Positions 8,649 through 17,734 of a DNA stretch of 64,000 nucleotides are shown piece by piece. A model generated the notes under the pieces. That model did no database searches. It saw nothing but the letters and a program-made list of their open reading frames with translations, and was not told the origin of the DNA. The stretch covers positions 29,358 through 93,357 of the forward strand of contig CAKRFN010000013.1 of assembly GCA_934320655.1 (NCBI GenBank). The letters are read 5' to 3'. Source of the DNA: an uncultured Eubacterium sp. GTDB lineage: Bacteria > Bacillota > Clostridia > Lachnospirales > Lachnospiraceae. Each line of letters opens with the position of its first letter. The first letter of the stretch is position 1. The translations under genes and the position numbers were made by a program.

Positions 8649-8975
8649 ATGTATGAAGAAGAATTTGCACAGCGATTGACTGCATTGCGGAATAAAAAAG
8701 GCGTTTCTGCCCGTGAAATGAGTCTTTCCATCGGTCAGAACGCCGGATATATCAACAATATTGAGAGCGGTAAGGCACTTCCGTCTATGTCCGCTTTCTT
8801 TTTTATCTGCGAATTTTTAGGAATTACGCCAAAAGAATTCTTTGACATCGATAATTCACGCCCCGAATTACTGCGCGAACTGAATCTGAATCTGAAAAAA
8901 TTAGACGATACACAATTACAGTGTATCGCCTCTATCATATCTGACTTAGCCCGAGCCCCTCATAGCTTCCCGTAA
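8649..8975 (+). CDS. XRE-family helix-turn-helix regulator
   Basis: 108 residues from the ATG at 8649, preceded by GGGAGG; the open frame begins at 8607 without a site. The N-terminal 65 residues form a Cro/CI-type HTH: FAQRLTALRNKKGVSAREMS, then the recognition helix region NAGYINNIESGKALPS, then FFFICEFLGITPKEFFD. The short C-terminal helix may dimerise. It is divergent from the large surface-type protein and sits behind a perfect inverted repeat that is its likely binding site. The last 41 nt overlap the 3' end of the opposite HAD gene. Its target and signal are unknown. Confidence 0.85.
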   Translation: MYEEEFAQRLTALRNKKGVSAREMSLSIGQNAGYINNIESGKALPSMSAFFFICEFLGITPKEFFDIDNSRPELLRELNLNLKKLDDTQLQCIASIISDLARAPHSFP

Positions 8976-9525
8976 ACACAATCCCTTTCATGCCAATGCC
9001 CCGTGCTGCCTCCACGTTCTCCGGACGGTCGTCGATAAACACGCACTCCTCCGGAATCAGGTCGTAGGTGCTGCACAGCAGCTCATAGATGCGCGGGTCG
9101 GGCTTGATGAGCTTTACACTCGACGACACCATGATGCCGTCGAACAGCGTCTCATCTATATTTCTGGGAAAATATTCATAAAAAAGCTGGCACGCATTGG
9201 ACAGCACATACATCCGGTAACCGTCTGCCCTGCATTTTCTGACGAATTCCTCCGCACCGGGCATCGGTGCCAGATCCTCCTGCCAGTGGTCTACGACGAG
9301 CCGCAGCGTCCCATGCATCGATTCCGGCAGATGCTCCTTGACGAGTGCGTAGCGCTCATCATTGACGATCTCCCCGCGGTCTCCCATGATCCAGATGTCA
9401 CTGCAGAACAACTGCTCCATGATCATCCGTTTTTCTTCCTCCGACCTGCAATACCGCTCCAGCGTCTTTTGCGGCGCATAATCTATCAGCACATTTCCCA
9501 TATCCATCACTACATTTTTTATCAT
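8935..9525 (-). CDS. HAD-IA phosphatase, last gene of the XrtG operon
   Basis: 196 residues from the ATG at 9525, whose bases overlap the TGA of the preceding gene (ATGA), so translation is probably coupled. Motifs: VVMDMGNVLIDYAP (motif I with the nucleophile Asp; the second acid is replaced by Asn, as in the YihX-like group), VLSNACQLF (motif II), KLIKPDPRIYELL (motif III) and VFIDDRPENVEAA (motif IV). This wording is that of the YihX/epoxide-hydrolase-N-like phosphatases that act on sugar phosphates such as glucose-1-phosphate. In this operon a role in feeding glycosyl donors to the glycosyltransferase is plausible but unproven. Its 3' end overlaps the convergent XRE gene. Confidence 0.8.
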   Translation of the reverse strand: MIKNVVMDMGNVLIDYAPQKTLERYCRSEEEKRMIMEQLFCSDIWIMGDRGEIVNDERYALVKEHLPESMHGTLRLVVDHWQEDLAPMPGAEEFVRKCRADGYRMYVLSNACQLFYEYFPRNIDETLFDGIMVSSSVKLIKPDPRIYELLCSTYDLIPEECVFIDDRPENVEAARGIGMKGIVFTGSYEGLGLSQI

Positions 9526-12026
9526 TGCTTTGCCTGTCCTTCCTGCTGTAATTTTTCCTTCTTTGCCCGCTTTCCGGTAATACTCCACAGTGCGGCGGTC
9601 AGAACTGCCGCCACCGCGCTGATCAGCGCGCCCTCCTTCAGATACGGGTATTCCATCGTGATGACCGTCGTTCCCCTCGATACATAGACGAGGTGATTTT
9701 TCTCCTCAAACGGCTGGCTGCCCACAAAAATATCATGGTATGAGATCGTCGTATTGACATGATCCTGCTCCGACTGAATGATGATCCGGTCGGCATCATA
9801 GGTGACACCCAGCGGCACGATCGTCCGCTCCGGCAGCGCATCCGGATCAAGCGAGAGCGCGTGTGACAGCAGCGCACCCACCTGTGCGTCCTTCGTCAGC
9901 GCATAGTGATACGTCAGGTTCAATCCGATAAAGATCAGATTCTCATTATATTTGGTTCCATAAAAATCCAGCGGCTGATCCAGATCCAGTGCGGTACCCC
10001 ACACATCGTCCAGCCCGTTGATATAGACCGTTTTCCAGTCCGTATAACCCGCCGGAAACAGGTCACAGTGCAGCATGCCGTCGATCGTATCCAGCTCCGG
10101 ATAACCGTTTTTAAAGCTGATGCTGTGGCTGTCTGTCCCGAGAAAGCTCTGCACACCGCTTGAATTGTCCACCGGAATGCCGTCCGCGAGAATCACAACC
10201 CGCGTGCCGTTTTCCGTCAATTTGAGGATCAGCTCCTCCGCCTCCCGCTTGCGGTCATAGGTAAAGCCGGACAGATAGACCGTCTGATACTGCGACAACT
10301 GCTCATAGGTATAATCGTTCAGATTCGTGGATGACGTTTCCTCGACAACCGGAAATGCCATCGATATGAGCGACGCGGATGTACCGATGCCGATCGCAGA
10401 ATACTTGCTGACCACGCCAAAATCCTCCGGTGTGTCCATATGGTACAGGCAATAACCGTCGTTACTGTCGATTCTCATATAGCCGACGCTGTTTGCCGCC
10501 GCATCCAGCTTTTTCAGATCCTCCTCGCGGTTACTCCTGTTCGCGATCTGTATCACCGCCGTATCACTGCCAAGCTCCAGCATACGGTCAAATAAATAGA
10601 GGTAATTCGCATTCTCATAAGATTCATTCAATCTCGAAATGTTCATCGCCGTAGCCGCCGACTGCCAGCCCGCACCAAATGTCGCCTTGACTCCGTCCGC
10701 GGGATCAGAGACACAATATGCCGCAGTCGCTCCGAGCGTACTCAGGTCAATCAATGTCAGACGCTGCTTCGTGATCTCCTTTGCCTCTCCGATCAGCGTC
10801 GTCTCCTCAAGCTGTGCGAGCCGCTGATCCGGTGTCACGGCATTCTGCTCTCCATAGATCAGGCGCAGCGACGGAACCGTATCCAGCACGAGCAGCAGCA
10901 TGAGCACGACGAGAAACGGCTTTTTCAATGTGCGCCAGATCAACAGACTGTACAGTGCAAAGCACAGCGCAATCGAGATAAACCGCAGCATCCACAGATA
11001 CTGGCTGCCTGGCAGCAGCACGAGCACATCATACATCGTAGTCGTCGTACACAAAAAGATAATAAAGGCAGTCCAGAAGCCTGCCATTGATTTTCTCCGC
11101 GACAGTAGCATTCCGAACACAACGAGAATCAATGCCGCCAGTCCAAAATAAAAGACATCAAAGCCCTGCGACAGCCGCCGCAGCGGATCAAGCGAGAGCC
11201 ACGCGCTCTGGAAAAACTGCCGCATGACCTGTGAGCTGTCCGTCGAAGTAATACCGCCCTGCAACGAGGCGTACAGCCAGATTTCGGTCAGCAAAAAGCC
11301 GCAGATCACCGCGAGCAGCACATGCACCGCCGCCCTACCGGACTTGCGGTATAAAATCCCGAATACTGCCAGAAATATGAGCATCGCCAGCGCGATCATG
11401 CCCGCATATCCGGTATGGCACATCGTCATAAACACAAAGCAGACGGTGAGTTTCGGCAGGCTGCTCCAACGCCGCTCCAGCAGATAGTCATGCACATTTT
11501 CCACAAACAGCGGCAGCACGACCATACACAGCGCGCGCGGCAGATTGCCCTCTACAAACACCGCCAGCAGATTGTTCGGCATGAAAAACCACAGCACCCC
11601 GAAAATGGCTCCGAGCACCGGTCGCTGATGGCGGCACCCGATGACAAACCATGACAGCGCGCCCAGAAAGAACACGATCCCTAAAAACACGAGATAACCG
11701 CCAAAGCAGTCACCACCCGCGATCGCCTGACACATCGCCAGAAAATAGACCGGCATCGGTGCCCAGTAGCGCATCATTTCCACACCGTTGTACCACATCG
11801 GGTCAAACAGCGGATACCAGTTTCCGTTTTTCAATGCCTGATACAACACAGAGCCCTTGTAGATGTGGCACATCGTATCCGATCCCGACGGCCACACTCC
11901 GCTACGCGATACCGCATACATGATGGCGACGGAGATCGCCGCATAGACAGCCAGTACCAGCAGGCAGCCCAATATGTTCCATGGATTTCTAAAATACGTT
12001 CTCTGCTTCGAATGTTTAGTCATCAT
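9522..12026 (-). CDS. Large multi-spanning membrane protein (PTPS-related/GT-C-like), XrtG operon
   Basis: 834 residues. After a short basic N-terminus there are about a dozen hydrophobic spans over residues 15-410 (WNILGCLLVLAVYAAISVAI; FLGIVFFLGALSWFVIG; LTVCFVFMTMCHTGYAGMI), followed by a roughly 390-residue extracytoplasmic domain and a final transmembrane helix before a basic tail (KRAKKEKLQQ). The first loop contains SGSDTMCHIYKG and WYPLFDPMWYNG, typical of membrane proteins grouped as '6-pyruvoyl-tetrahydropterin synthase related', which resemble lipid-linked sugar transferases of the GT-C fold. It overlaps the PTPS-like gene upstream by 11 nt and the HAD gene downstream by 4 nt. The probable role is building or exporting a glycan linked to the XrtG system; the exact reaction is unknown. 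Confidence 0.75.
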   Translation of the reverse strand: MMTKHSKQRTYFRNPWNILGCLLVLAVYAAISVAIMYAVSRSGVWPSGSDTMCHIYKGSVLYQALKNGNWYPLFDPMWYNGVEMMRYWAPMPVYFLAMCQAIAGGDCFGGYLVFLGIVFFLGALSWFVIGCRHQRPVLGAIFGVLWFFMPNNLLAVFVEGNLPRALCMVVLPLFVENVHDYLLERRWSSLPKLTVCFVFMTMCHTGYAGMIALAMLIFLAVFGILYRKSGRAAVHVLLAVICGFLLTEIWLYASLQGGITSTDSSQVMRQFFQSAWLSLDPLRRLSQGFDVFYFGLAALILVVFGMLLSRRKSMAGFWTAFIIFLCTTTTMYDVLVLLPGSQYLWMLRFISIALCFALYSLLIWRTLKKPFLVVLMLLLVLDTVPSLRLIYGEQNAVTPDQRLAQLEETTLIGEAKEITKQRLTLIDLSTLGATAAYCVSDPADGVKATFGAGWQSAATAMNISRLNESYENANYLYLFDRMLELGSDTAVIQIANRSNREEDLKKLDAAANSVGYMRIDSNDGYCLYHMDTPEDFGVVSKYSAIGIGTSASLISMAFPVVEETSSTNLNDYTYEQLSQYQTVYLSGFTYDRKREAEELILKLTENGTRVVILADGIPVDNSSGVQSFLGTDSHSISFKNGYPELDTIDGMLHCDLFPAGYTDWKTVYINGLDDVWGTALDLDQPLDFYGTKYNENLIFIGLNLTYHYALTKDAQVGALLSHALSLDPDALPERTIVPLGVTYDADRIIIQSEQDHVNTTISYHDIFVGSQPFEEKNHLVYVSRGTTVITMEYPYLKEGALISAVAAVLTAALWSITGKRAKKEKLQQEGQAKQ

Positions 12027-12483
12027 TTAATACGCTCTCCAGCATCTCATCGATCACGCGATCCAGCGTCTTGTCCGTCTTTTGTTTAATATCCGCCATA
12101 TACTGCTCATCCTGCGTGTAAGTCACGATATAGCTTCGCGTCGGCGTCTCACTTCCCTCGATACGCACCAGTTCGCCGTCGACATCCCGCATGATCTGGC
12201 GCAGGCGGTCCCCGAAATACTCCACGATATTTTCCAGCGTCGGGATCACGACATCAAACGGTTCAATATCGTTCAGAATCCGGTCCTGATACTGTGCAAA
12301 AAAGCCCGATGCCTCTTTCTCATAAGCATTAAACTCCATGAAATCGCTGCGCTCCACCACAATATCGAGCGTGATCTCCCACGTGTGCGGATGGATCTCG
12401 CCCCGTCTGCCGTTGATAATAATGCTGTGGCTCGCATTCAGATAAAATTTGAATCGGTACTCGCGTAATAACCTATTGTTCAT
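12016..12483 (-). CDS. 6-pyruvoyl-tetrahydropterin synthase (QueD)-like protein of the XrtG locus
   Basis: 155 residues. The N-terminal third matches the T-fold PTPS/QueD family: FKFYLNASHSI holds the first zinc ligand His, and GEIHPHTWEI supplies the two others (the HxH of HGHxY/W in the family). The catalytic Cys expected just before this second motif is not obvious; the segment reads NGRRGEIHPH. The usual GMVxDF strand is replaced by FMEFNAYEKE. It may therefore bind a pterin-like or other ligand without making queuosine precursor. This divergent form is the 'PTPS-related' protein seen with exosortase G. It is translated from an ATG inside the end of the glycosyltransferase gene (11-nt overlap). 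Confidence 0.78.
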   Translation of the reverse strand: MNNRLLREYRFKFYLNASHSIIINGRRGEIHPHTWEITLDIVVERSDFMEFNAYEKEASGFFAQYQDRILNDIEPFDVVIPTLENIVEYFGDRLRQIMRDVDGELVRIEGSETPTRSYIVTYTQDEQYMADIKQKTDKTLDRVIDEMLESVLNDD

Positions 12484-14974
12484 TGCTCAAACCCTCTTTA
12501 CACATGCTTACAAACACCGCCTCCAGATACTGCTGCGGCTTTTCGGTCAGATATTTCCGGTTCACGTACTCCGCGCCAAGCGAAGCGACCTGTGCCCTGC
12601 GCGCCTCCTCCGTCATCTGCTCCGCACGCAGATTCAGCAGCAGGATATACGTATCATCGACGATGACACGGATCGTCTTTTCGTTAAATTTAATCTGTAG
12701 CTGCGCAAAAAACGCATCGCGCCCCTCGCCCGCCGGACAGTTGATGAGCAGCAGTTCGAGCGGCCACACATCCTTTTTCTCCTCCACGCGCATGAGCAGG
12801 TTCATCAGTGCATCCGCCTCAAACGCATTGTATTTTGTCTCAAACTGGCGGTCTTTTTTCGTTTTCTCCCGACTGATCTGCTCGATCTTTGCGACCATCT
12901 CACGGTTTTCCGCATCGGACACGCAATACTTTTTGTACCATTTTTCGGCGAGCACGACGATCACCATGCCGCCTGCGATGATAAACAGCAAAATGATGAT
13001 CAGCAGCAGGATCAGACAGATCTTTGCACTCATATACTCGTTCTGGTCGAGAATGACATCCTTTCCGGTGAGCAGGCACAGATGGTAATTCATGCCATTA
13101 TAGTCAAACAGCACACCCGATGCCACGTATTCCGTCCCATTCATCTCAATCACGGAATGCACGACCCGGTTCACCTGCAGACTGCTGATAAAGGCATCCG
13201 CACTCTCGGTCGAATAATATGTCTGCGTCGAAAAGCCCTTGTAGCGGTTCGTCTCTAAAACGTCCTTGACAAACACGATGTCATTCTGCTGCGACATCGT
13301 CCAGTAATGGCTGTTCGAGCTGTCGAGCGTGCGCAGAATATCCTCGACAATCTCCGCATCGTCACGGTTGGTTTTTAGATTGATCTGGTCGAGCACAAGC
13401 TGTACATAGCCGTCCTGCTGCGTCGCATAGACACTCAGGATGCCGTCCTCATATTTTTTCAGCTGTCGCCAGCCGACCGCTGCGATCAGCTCGGTAAACA
13501 CGACAACAACGATCAAAACAACCCATGCATTGACTCTTTTTAATTCTTTTTGTTTCTTTATTTTCTTCTTATTTTCCTGTTCCACTTCAAATTCCCCCAA
13601 CGGTTCCGGTTCATCTGAATTGACAAAATTTCTGACCGCTGCGATTTTCCCCCGCACCGCCGTCAGATCATGTGCGATAATCCCTCGGAACGCGCTCCGC
13701 TCCTCTGTCAATGTCCGCGTTTTCCAGGCACTGGTCGTATTGATGCTGTTGATAATACCGGCGAACCGGATAAAAAATACGACAAAGTTGAAAAGCGGAA
13801 GCAGCGGTACGACCCACCACTGCCTGCTGTAGTAGCGCCGCACATCCGGAAAATCCCTCAGAAAACCGATCGTCGAGAAAAAGTACATATATCCGCAGAC
13901 CGTATACAGCCCGAACAGCATCGCGGTCGCAAGCAGCACCGTCTTTCCGGAATATCCGACAAAAGTCAGGCAGATCAGCGCCAGATACCAGATAATACGC
14001 GGAAAAGCAAACGTGTGGTCATACATCAGCGTCTTGACCGACACATCCGTAAACATCTGGTACGAGCGCATCTTTTTTCCGCCGAACATCTTCGCTACTT
14101 CCAGACTGCCGCGCTGCCAGCGCTGCCGCTGTGTGTACAGCTTGTCTGCGTTTTCGATCGGATCGACAAAAAAGATGGATTTTTCACTCATATAGATCCG
14201 TTCGCCTTGCAGATAACGCATCTGAAACGTGATCTGCGTGTCCTCCGCCAGCGTCTCCGTGTTATACATTCTGGATTTCAAGATCGCAGACTTCCGGAAC
14301 GCAGAAAAGGCACCCGACACTGTATAGATCGAATTCAGGTCAGATGCATAATTCCGTCCCGCGAGAAATGCCTGCGCGTATTCCATAAATTCCATTTTGC
14401 GAAACAGACGGGAAAAACCTCTCGGGTACTCATCCACGAGCCGCGGCTCTATCAGGATCGCTCCCGTCATGCAGTTGATGGACGTATCATTTTCAAACTT
14501 ATCGACCATATAGGTCAATGCGCGTTTTTCCAATACACCATCGCTGTCGATATGAATAATATATTTTCCTTCACTGTTGTACAGCGCCAGATTGAGTGCT
14601 CTGGACTTGCCCTGCTCCGCATTCAGCCACTGCATGATCAGATCCGGATACTCCTTCTGACACTTCGTATACACCGCAAAGCTGTTATCCGTACCACGGT
14701 TGTTCACCAGAAAGATACGGATCTGCTTATTCGGATAATCGCAGTCGTTGATCGAGCGGATACACGCCTCCAGCGTATTTTGCGAATTGTAGACCGGTAC
14801 AATGATCGATATTTCCGGATAGATAATCGGTTTTGGTATTTCTTTTGCAAACAGGATTCGCCTGAGCAGGATCAAAAAACTTCCAAATGCCGGAATGATC
14901 TCCATAATCAACGGAATCACGATCCATGCAGCCCAGAACACAAACGAATTTGCAAATCGCTCAATGATCTCCAT
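12473..14974 (-). CDS. Exosortase-G-associated GT2 glycosyltransferase fused to an extracytoplasmic sensor and a cytosolic domain
   Basis: 833 residues in three parts. Residues 1-440 are a processive-type GT2: a first helix, SIIVPVYNSQNTLEACI, the DxD-like HIDSDGVLEKRALTYMV, a TLAEDTQITFQM acid motif and QRQRWQRGS, then several membrane spans. This part alone corresponds to the XrtG-associated glycosyltransferases. From about 510 a further helix (VVLIVVVVFTELIAAVGW), a roughly 150-residue extracytoplasmic domain like a Cache sensor, and another helix (ILLLIIILLFIIAGGMVIVV) follow. After a coiled coil, the last 100 residues (DALMNLLMRVEEKKDVWPLE to the end) look like a degenerate nucleotide-cyclase-type fold with no GGDEF motif. 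It overlaps the genes on both sides. The fusion suggests that glycan synthesis is tuned by an external signal. Confidence 0.8.
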   Translation of the reverse strand: MEIIERFANSFVFWAAWIVIPLIMEIIPAFGSFLILLRRILFAKEIPKPIIYPEISIIVPVYNSQNTLEACIRSINDCDYPNKQIRIFLVNNRGTDNSFAVYTKCQKEYPDLIMQWLNAEQGKSRALNLALYNSEGKYIIHIDSDGVLEKRALTYMVDKFENDTSINCMTGAILIEPRLVDEYPRGFSRLFRKMEFMEYAQAFLAGRNYASDLNSIYTVSGAFSAFRKSAILKSRMYNTETLAEDTQITFQMRYLQGERIYMSEKSIFFVDPIENADKLYTQRQRWQRGSLEVAKMFGGKKMRSYQMFTDVSVKTLMYDHTFAFPRIIWYLALICLTFVGYSGKTVLLATAMLFGLYTVCGYMYFFSTIGFLRDFPDVRRYYSRQWWVVPLLPLFNFVVFFIRFAGIINSINTTSAWKTRTLTEERSAFRGIIAHDLTAVRGKIAAVRNFVNSDEPEPLGEFEVEQENKKKIKKQKELKRVNAWVVLIVVVVFTELIAAVGWRQLKKYEDGILSVYATQQDGYVQLVLDQINLKTNRDDAEIVEDILRTLDSSNSHYWTMSQQNDIVFVKDVLETNRYKGFSTQTYYSTESADAFISSLQVNRVVHSVIEMNGTEYVASGVLFDYNGMNYHLCLLTGKDVILDQNEYMSAKICLILLLIIILLFIIAGGMVIVVLAEKWYKKYCVSDAENREMVAKIEQISREKTKKDRQFETKYNAFEADALMNLLMRVEEKKDVWPLELLLINCPAGEGRDAFFAQLQIKFNEKTIRVIVDDTYILLLNLRAEQMTEEARRAQVASLGAEYVNRKYLTEKPQQYLEAVFVSMCKEGLSNEQ

Positions 14975-15554
14975 AGCTGAACTTTCCTAATCTCATTCGT
15001 ATAATCTGAGGCTTTGTAAATACATAAAAATACAGTAACACAGACAACCCATAGAACACCAGCCTGCCCACGAGTGCATGTGAAAGATAGTACAGATCCA
15101 GTCCGCCAAAGTGGATCATTTCACAGATAATGATAATGCGGAGTGCATTCGCCAGCATGATATAGAGGACTCCGCAGATCGCAACGATCACGCGCTCTGC
15201 CACCGTATATACGCGGAAAAACACGAGCAGCGACAAAAATGCCATGATCTCTATGATGCCTGAACACTCAAAGTCGATCTGTAGTGTGATCGCACCGACA
15301 TCCGACTGCACGAACAGAATGCCGTATTTAAAAAACGGCGTAAATGTCCCTGTGACCTTGCCGACCAGACCTGCGACCGCCGCCACTGCCCGTGCCAGCG
15401 GTTCGGTCAGAACCGGACGAACCAGAAACATCATCAGTAAAAATAACCCCATTGCCCCGAGTATGAAATGCCAGAACGGAAGCTTTGCACGATCCGTCAC
15501 CCGCAACAGGTAGAGCCATACACACACGGCAATGATCGCAATTATGTACTTCAT
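14961..15554 (-). CDS. xrtG: Exosortase family protein XrtG
   Basis: 197 residues, almost entirely hydrophobic, with about 6-7 membrane spans. The three residues that define the exosortase/archaeosortase active site are visible: Cys97 in IDFECSGIIEIMAF, Arg139 in LANALRIIII and His159 in YYLSHALVGR. The enzyme is expected to be a membrane transpeptidase that recognises a C-terminal tag (short motif, hydrophobic helix, basic tail) and cleaves or re-attaches it. The tagged protein is encoded immediately upstream with only 3 nt between them, and the partner glycosyltransferase overlaps downstream. No exosortase of this G type has, to my knowledge, been studied biochemically, so the product of the reaction is unknown. 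Confidence 0.88.
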   Translation of the reverse strand: MKYIIAIIAVCVWLYLLRVTDRAKLPFWHFILGAMGLFLLMMFLVRPVLTEPLARAVAAVAGLVGKVTGTFTPFFKYGILFVQSDVGAITLQIDFECSGIIEIMAFLSLLVFFRVYTVAERVIVAICGVLYIMLANALRIIIICEMIHFGGLDLYYLSHALVGRLVFYGLSVLLYFYVFTKPQIIRMRLGKFSYGDH

Positions 15555-15557
15555 CGG

Positions 15558-17024
15558 TTAAACCTGTTTCTTTCTCTTGCGCTGTGCCACATAAGCGAGT
15601 CCTGTCGTAGAAAGGCACAGGAACAGTCCCACACCTGCGCCGGTCGGTGTACCTGCGGTAGTCACCCACTCCTGACCGATCCGTCCCCACTGTCCGCTGA
15701 CTGTGCGGATCTCATCTGTCTCGATGCCGAATTTCCGTGCCAGAACACTCAGGTCTGCCTCGTACTCCATATTGTCCTCAGACGAGCCAACCGTCACATA
15801 CATTCTGCCAAAGACTGCGTTGTGATATTTGTTTCCGTACTCATTATCATCCGCCTCTGCAAACTGAGAGATATTCGTCGCCGTTTTCCAGCCCTGTGAG
15901 TCGATCATATAAAACTCATAGGTTCCCGGTGCCAGACCGTTAAGCTCCGGCACATAATTGATCGTTCCGTCTGCATCCACGGTCACAAACTGCGGATAAA
16001 AGTCTTTATTGTCATTGATACGGATCGTCACCGCTGCGGTAAACTCCCCGCCTGCCTCCTGCAAATGTGCAGGCATCGTCGTCACAACGTGCGCATACAG
16101 CAGACCGTTCGTGGAATACATCGCACCCTCTGCATCATCCACATGCTCCTGCGTTCCTGCCGTCGCATACTGGATCAGCACATGCGGATAATACGCCCAG
16201 TCTCCGTACAGACCGTCATAGACAACACCGTTAAACTTTTTATCTTCTGCATCCGGATTGCCCTGCAGGTTCGCCACATCGCTGATAAACGTCTGTCCCT
16301 GATACAGTCCGAAAGAAATCGTATTCGTATACTCAGGCAGCGCGCTGGAAGGAACTGCTACCTCCCACATATGGGGCGCGCCAAACCAGTCCTTGTTGTT
16401 GACTGCTGCCAATGCACCGTCAATACCGCCTACCGTGCCGTCTCTCATCAACTGGATCGGCAGGATGCGTCCCAGATCCGTTGTGATCGCATACTGACCG
16501 TTATTATGAGATCCTGCGCCGCATACGGAGCCCCAGTCACCCGAACCATCACCATTGCCGACTGCCATAAAATACAGATACACATAATCGCCATCCCATA
16601 CCATCGCGACCTCGTCTACCGTATCCCAGCCTTTTCCTTCGTCCACGCTCACCTTTGCGATCGCATCCCAATCGGAAAAATCACCGTCAATCGTAATGCC
16701 CTCGTAGCGTGCGACCGGAAGCTGTTCATCCTCGAGCCGCAGCTCGTCAGGCTCCTGCTGTTCCTCCGGTACTTCCTCCGGCTGATCCGCCTCCGGCGCT
16801 TCCGGTTCATCCGCCACAGGTGCCTCCTGTCCGTCTGCCGGAGCTTCCTCCTGTCCGCCATCTGCGGGCTGCGTGTCGTTCGCCGCATCCGGCGTGCCAT
16901 CCAGTGCCGATCCGGATGTCACATCCGATACTGTCGATGCCAGAACGGTCTGGCTCCAGCCGCCGGACAACAACAACGTTCCGGTCAGGCAGAGTGCCGT
17001 CAATGCCGCCATTCTCTGTTTCAT
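15558..17024 (-). CDS. Secreted protein with Firmicutes-type C-terminal sorting tag, XrtG substrate
   Basis: 488 residues from the ATG at 17024 (AGGAG 7 nt upstream). A signal peptide covers about 1-26 (MKQRMAALTALCLTGTLLLS up to VLAS). Residues 30-105 are a low-complexity Asp/Glu/Pro/Gln region. From ITIDGDFSDWDAIAKV a DOMON/CBM9-like beta-sandwich begins, with YVYLYFMAVGNGDGSGDWGSV. A second beta-rich domain contains FTAAVTIRINDNKDFYPQFV. The C-terminus has a Pro-Thr-Gly motif, a hydrophobic helix (GVGLFLCLSTTGLAYVA) and the basic tail QRKRKKQV. This three-part end is the 'Firmicu-CTERM' pattern recognised by exosortase G. The tail resembles an LPxTG signal in layout but has no LPxTG. Likely carbohydrate binding at the surface, inferred from the DOMON-like domain. 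Confidence 0.82.
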   Translation of the reverse strand: MKQRMAALTALCLTGTLLLSGGWSQTVLASTVSDVTSGSALDGTPDAANDTQPADGGQEEAPADGQEAPVADEPEAPEADQPEEVPEEQQEPDELRLEDEQLPVARYEGITIDGDFSDWDAIAKVSVDEGKGWDTVDEVAMVWDGDYVYLYFMAVGNGDGSGDWGSVCGAGSHNNGQYAITTDLGRILPIQLMRDGTVGGIDGALAAVNNKDWFGAPHMWEVAVPSSALPEYTNTISFGLYQGQTFISDVANLQGNPDAEDKKFNGVVYDGLYGDWAYYPHVLIQYATAGTQEHVDDAEGAMYSTNGLLYAHVVTTMPAHLQEAGGEFTAAVTIRINDNKDFYPQFVTVDADGTINYVPELNGLAPGTYEFYMIDSQGWKTATNISQFAEADDNEYGNKYHNAVFGRMYVTVGSSEDNMEYEADLSVLARKFGIETDEIRTVSGQWGRIGQEWVTTAGTPTGAGVGLFLCLSTTGLAYVAQRKRKKQV

Positions 17025-17070
17025 ACCATTTCTCCTATTCTGCATTCCATTTCCCCCCACTTGATGGCTG

Positions 17071-17509
17071 TTAAAAAATCAGCCGTTTTTGTATTTGAAA
17101 ACTAATAAAAAACAAGGTCAGATCCACGATTACCTTAATGACTACAGAAGCAACCGGTATCATCTGTGCAAATGCCGTCACCAGCCATGCGCTCGCGAGC
17201 ATCTGTACGATACATAATACCGCATAGCGCCATGCGCTGCCTGCCATGCGGCGTTTACCTTTGAAAACTATTTTATAATTGATCAGATAGTTGACGATCG
17301 CTGACACAATCCGCGCACACACCGTAGCGACCGTAATCGCCATCAGTCCGAGCCCCAGCGGCGCGACCAGTCTTAATATCAATGTAAATCCTGCGATGTC
17401 CACGACAAACCCGATGAGCGAAGCCATGCAGAAACGGACCCTTTAATGCCTCCAGCAAATCCAATAAATGCTGCCCCGGCTCCAGTGCCGGAATCAATAA
17501 TACGATCAT
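17071..17509 (-). pseudogene. Collapsed GT2-GtrA fusion gene; GtrA domain ORF at 17071-17427
   Basis: A ribosome site (AAGGAA) and ATG at 17509 start MIVLLIPALEPGQHLLDLLE, which is how bifunctional GT2/GtrA proteins begin. After about 23 codons the sequence jumps straight to a GtrA domain in a different frame. This reads VRFCMASLIGFVVDIAGFTL and continues through four membrane helices to LFFISFQIQKRLIF. The GT2 catalytic domain (about 200 residues) is missing and the frame is broken at roughly 17435-17445. The remaining ORF (118 codons from the ATG at 17427) might still make a short GtrA-like flippase, but that ATG has no good ribosome site and falls inside the first helix. It lies just upstream of the XrtG operon and may once have been part of it. 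Confidence 0.65.
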
Positions 17510-17734
17510 TTTCGTTCCTTTTTTATGTATTGATGATGATACACATGCTGTGCACACACTGAAACGACAGGTGCATCTAAAGAAAATTATAAATCCTGCG
17601 CCCCTGCAATACAAGACCCATTTTATGAAAAATCTCCAAGAAAATCAGTAAATTCCTATCAAATGAAAAACATGACTGCATGTCATCCACACAGCCATGT
17701 TCAAACAAGGGAGTAATTATTAAATTAAAACCAT

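Noticed and set aside
8935..8975. The convergent 3' overlap of the XRE and HAD genes as evidence that one is false
   Set aside because: Both proteins have full family motifs and good starts. Short 3' overlaps also occur at 59429-59475 and are common.
13670..14980. A 436-codon plus-strand open frame opposite the glycosyltransferase gene
   Set aside because: The minus strand encodes a clear GT2 with membrane helices. The plus frame has an Arg/His-rich composition typical of antisense frames.
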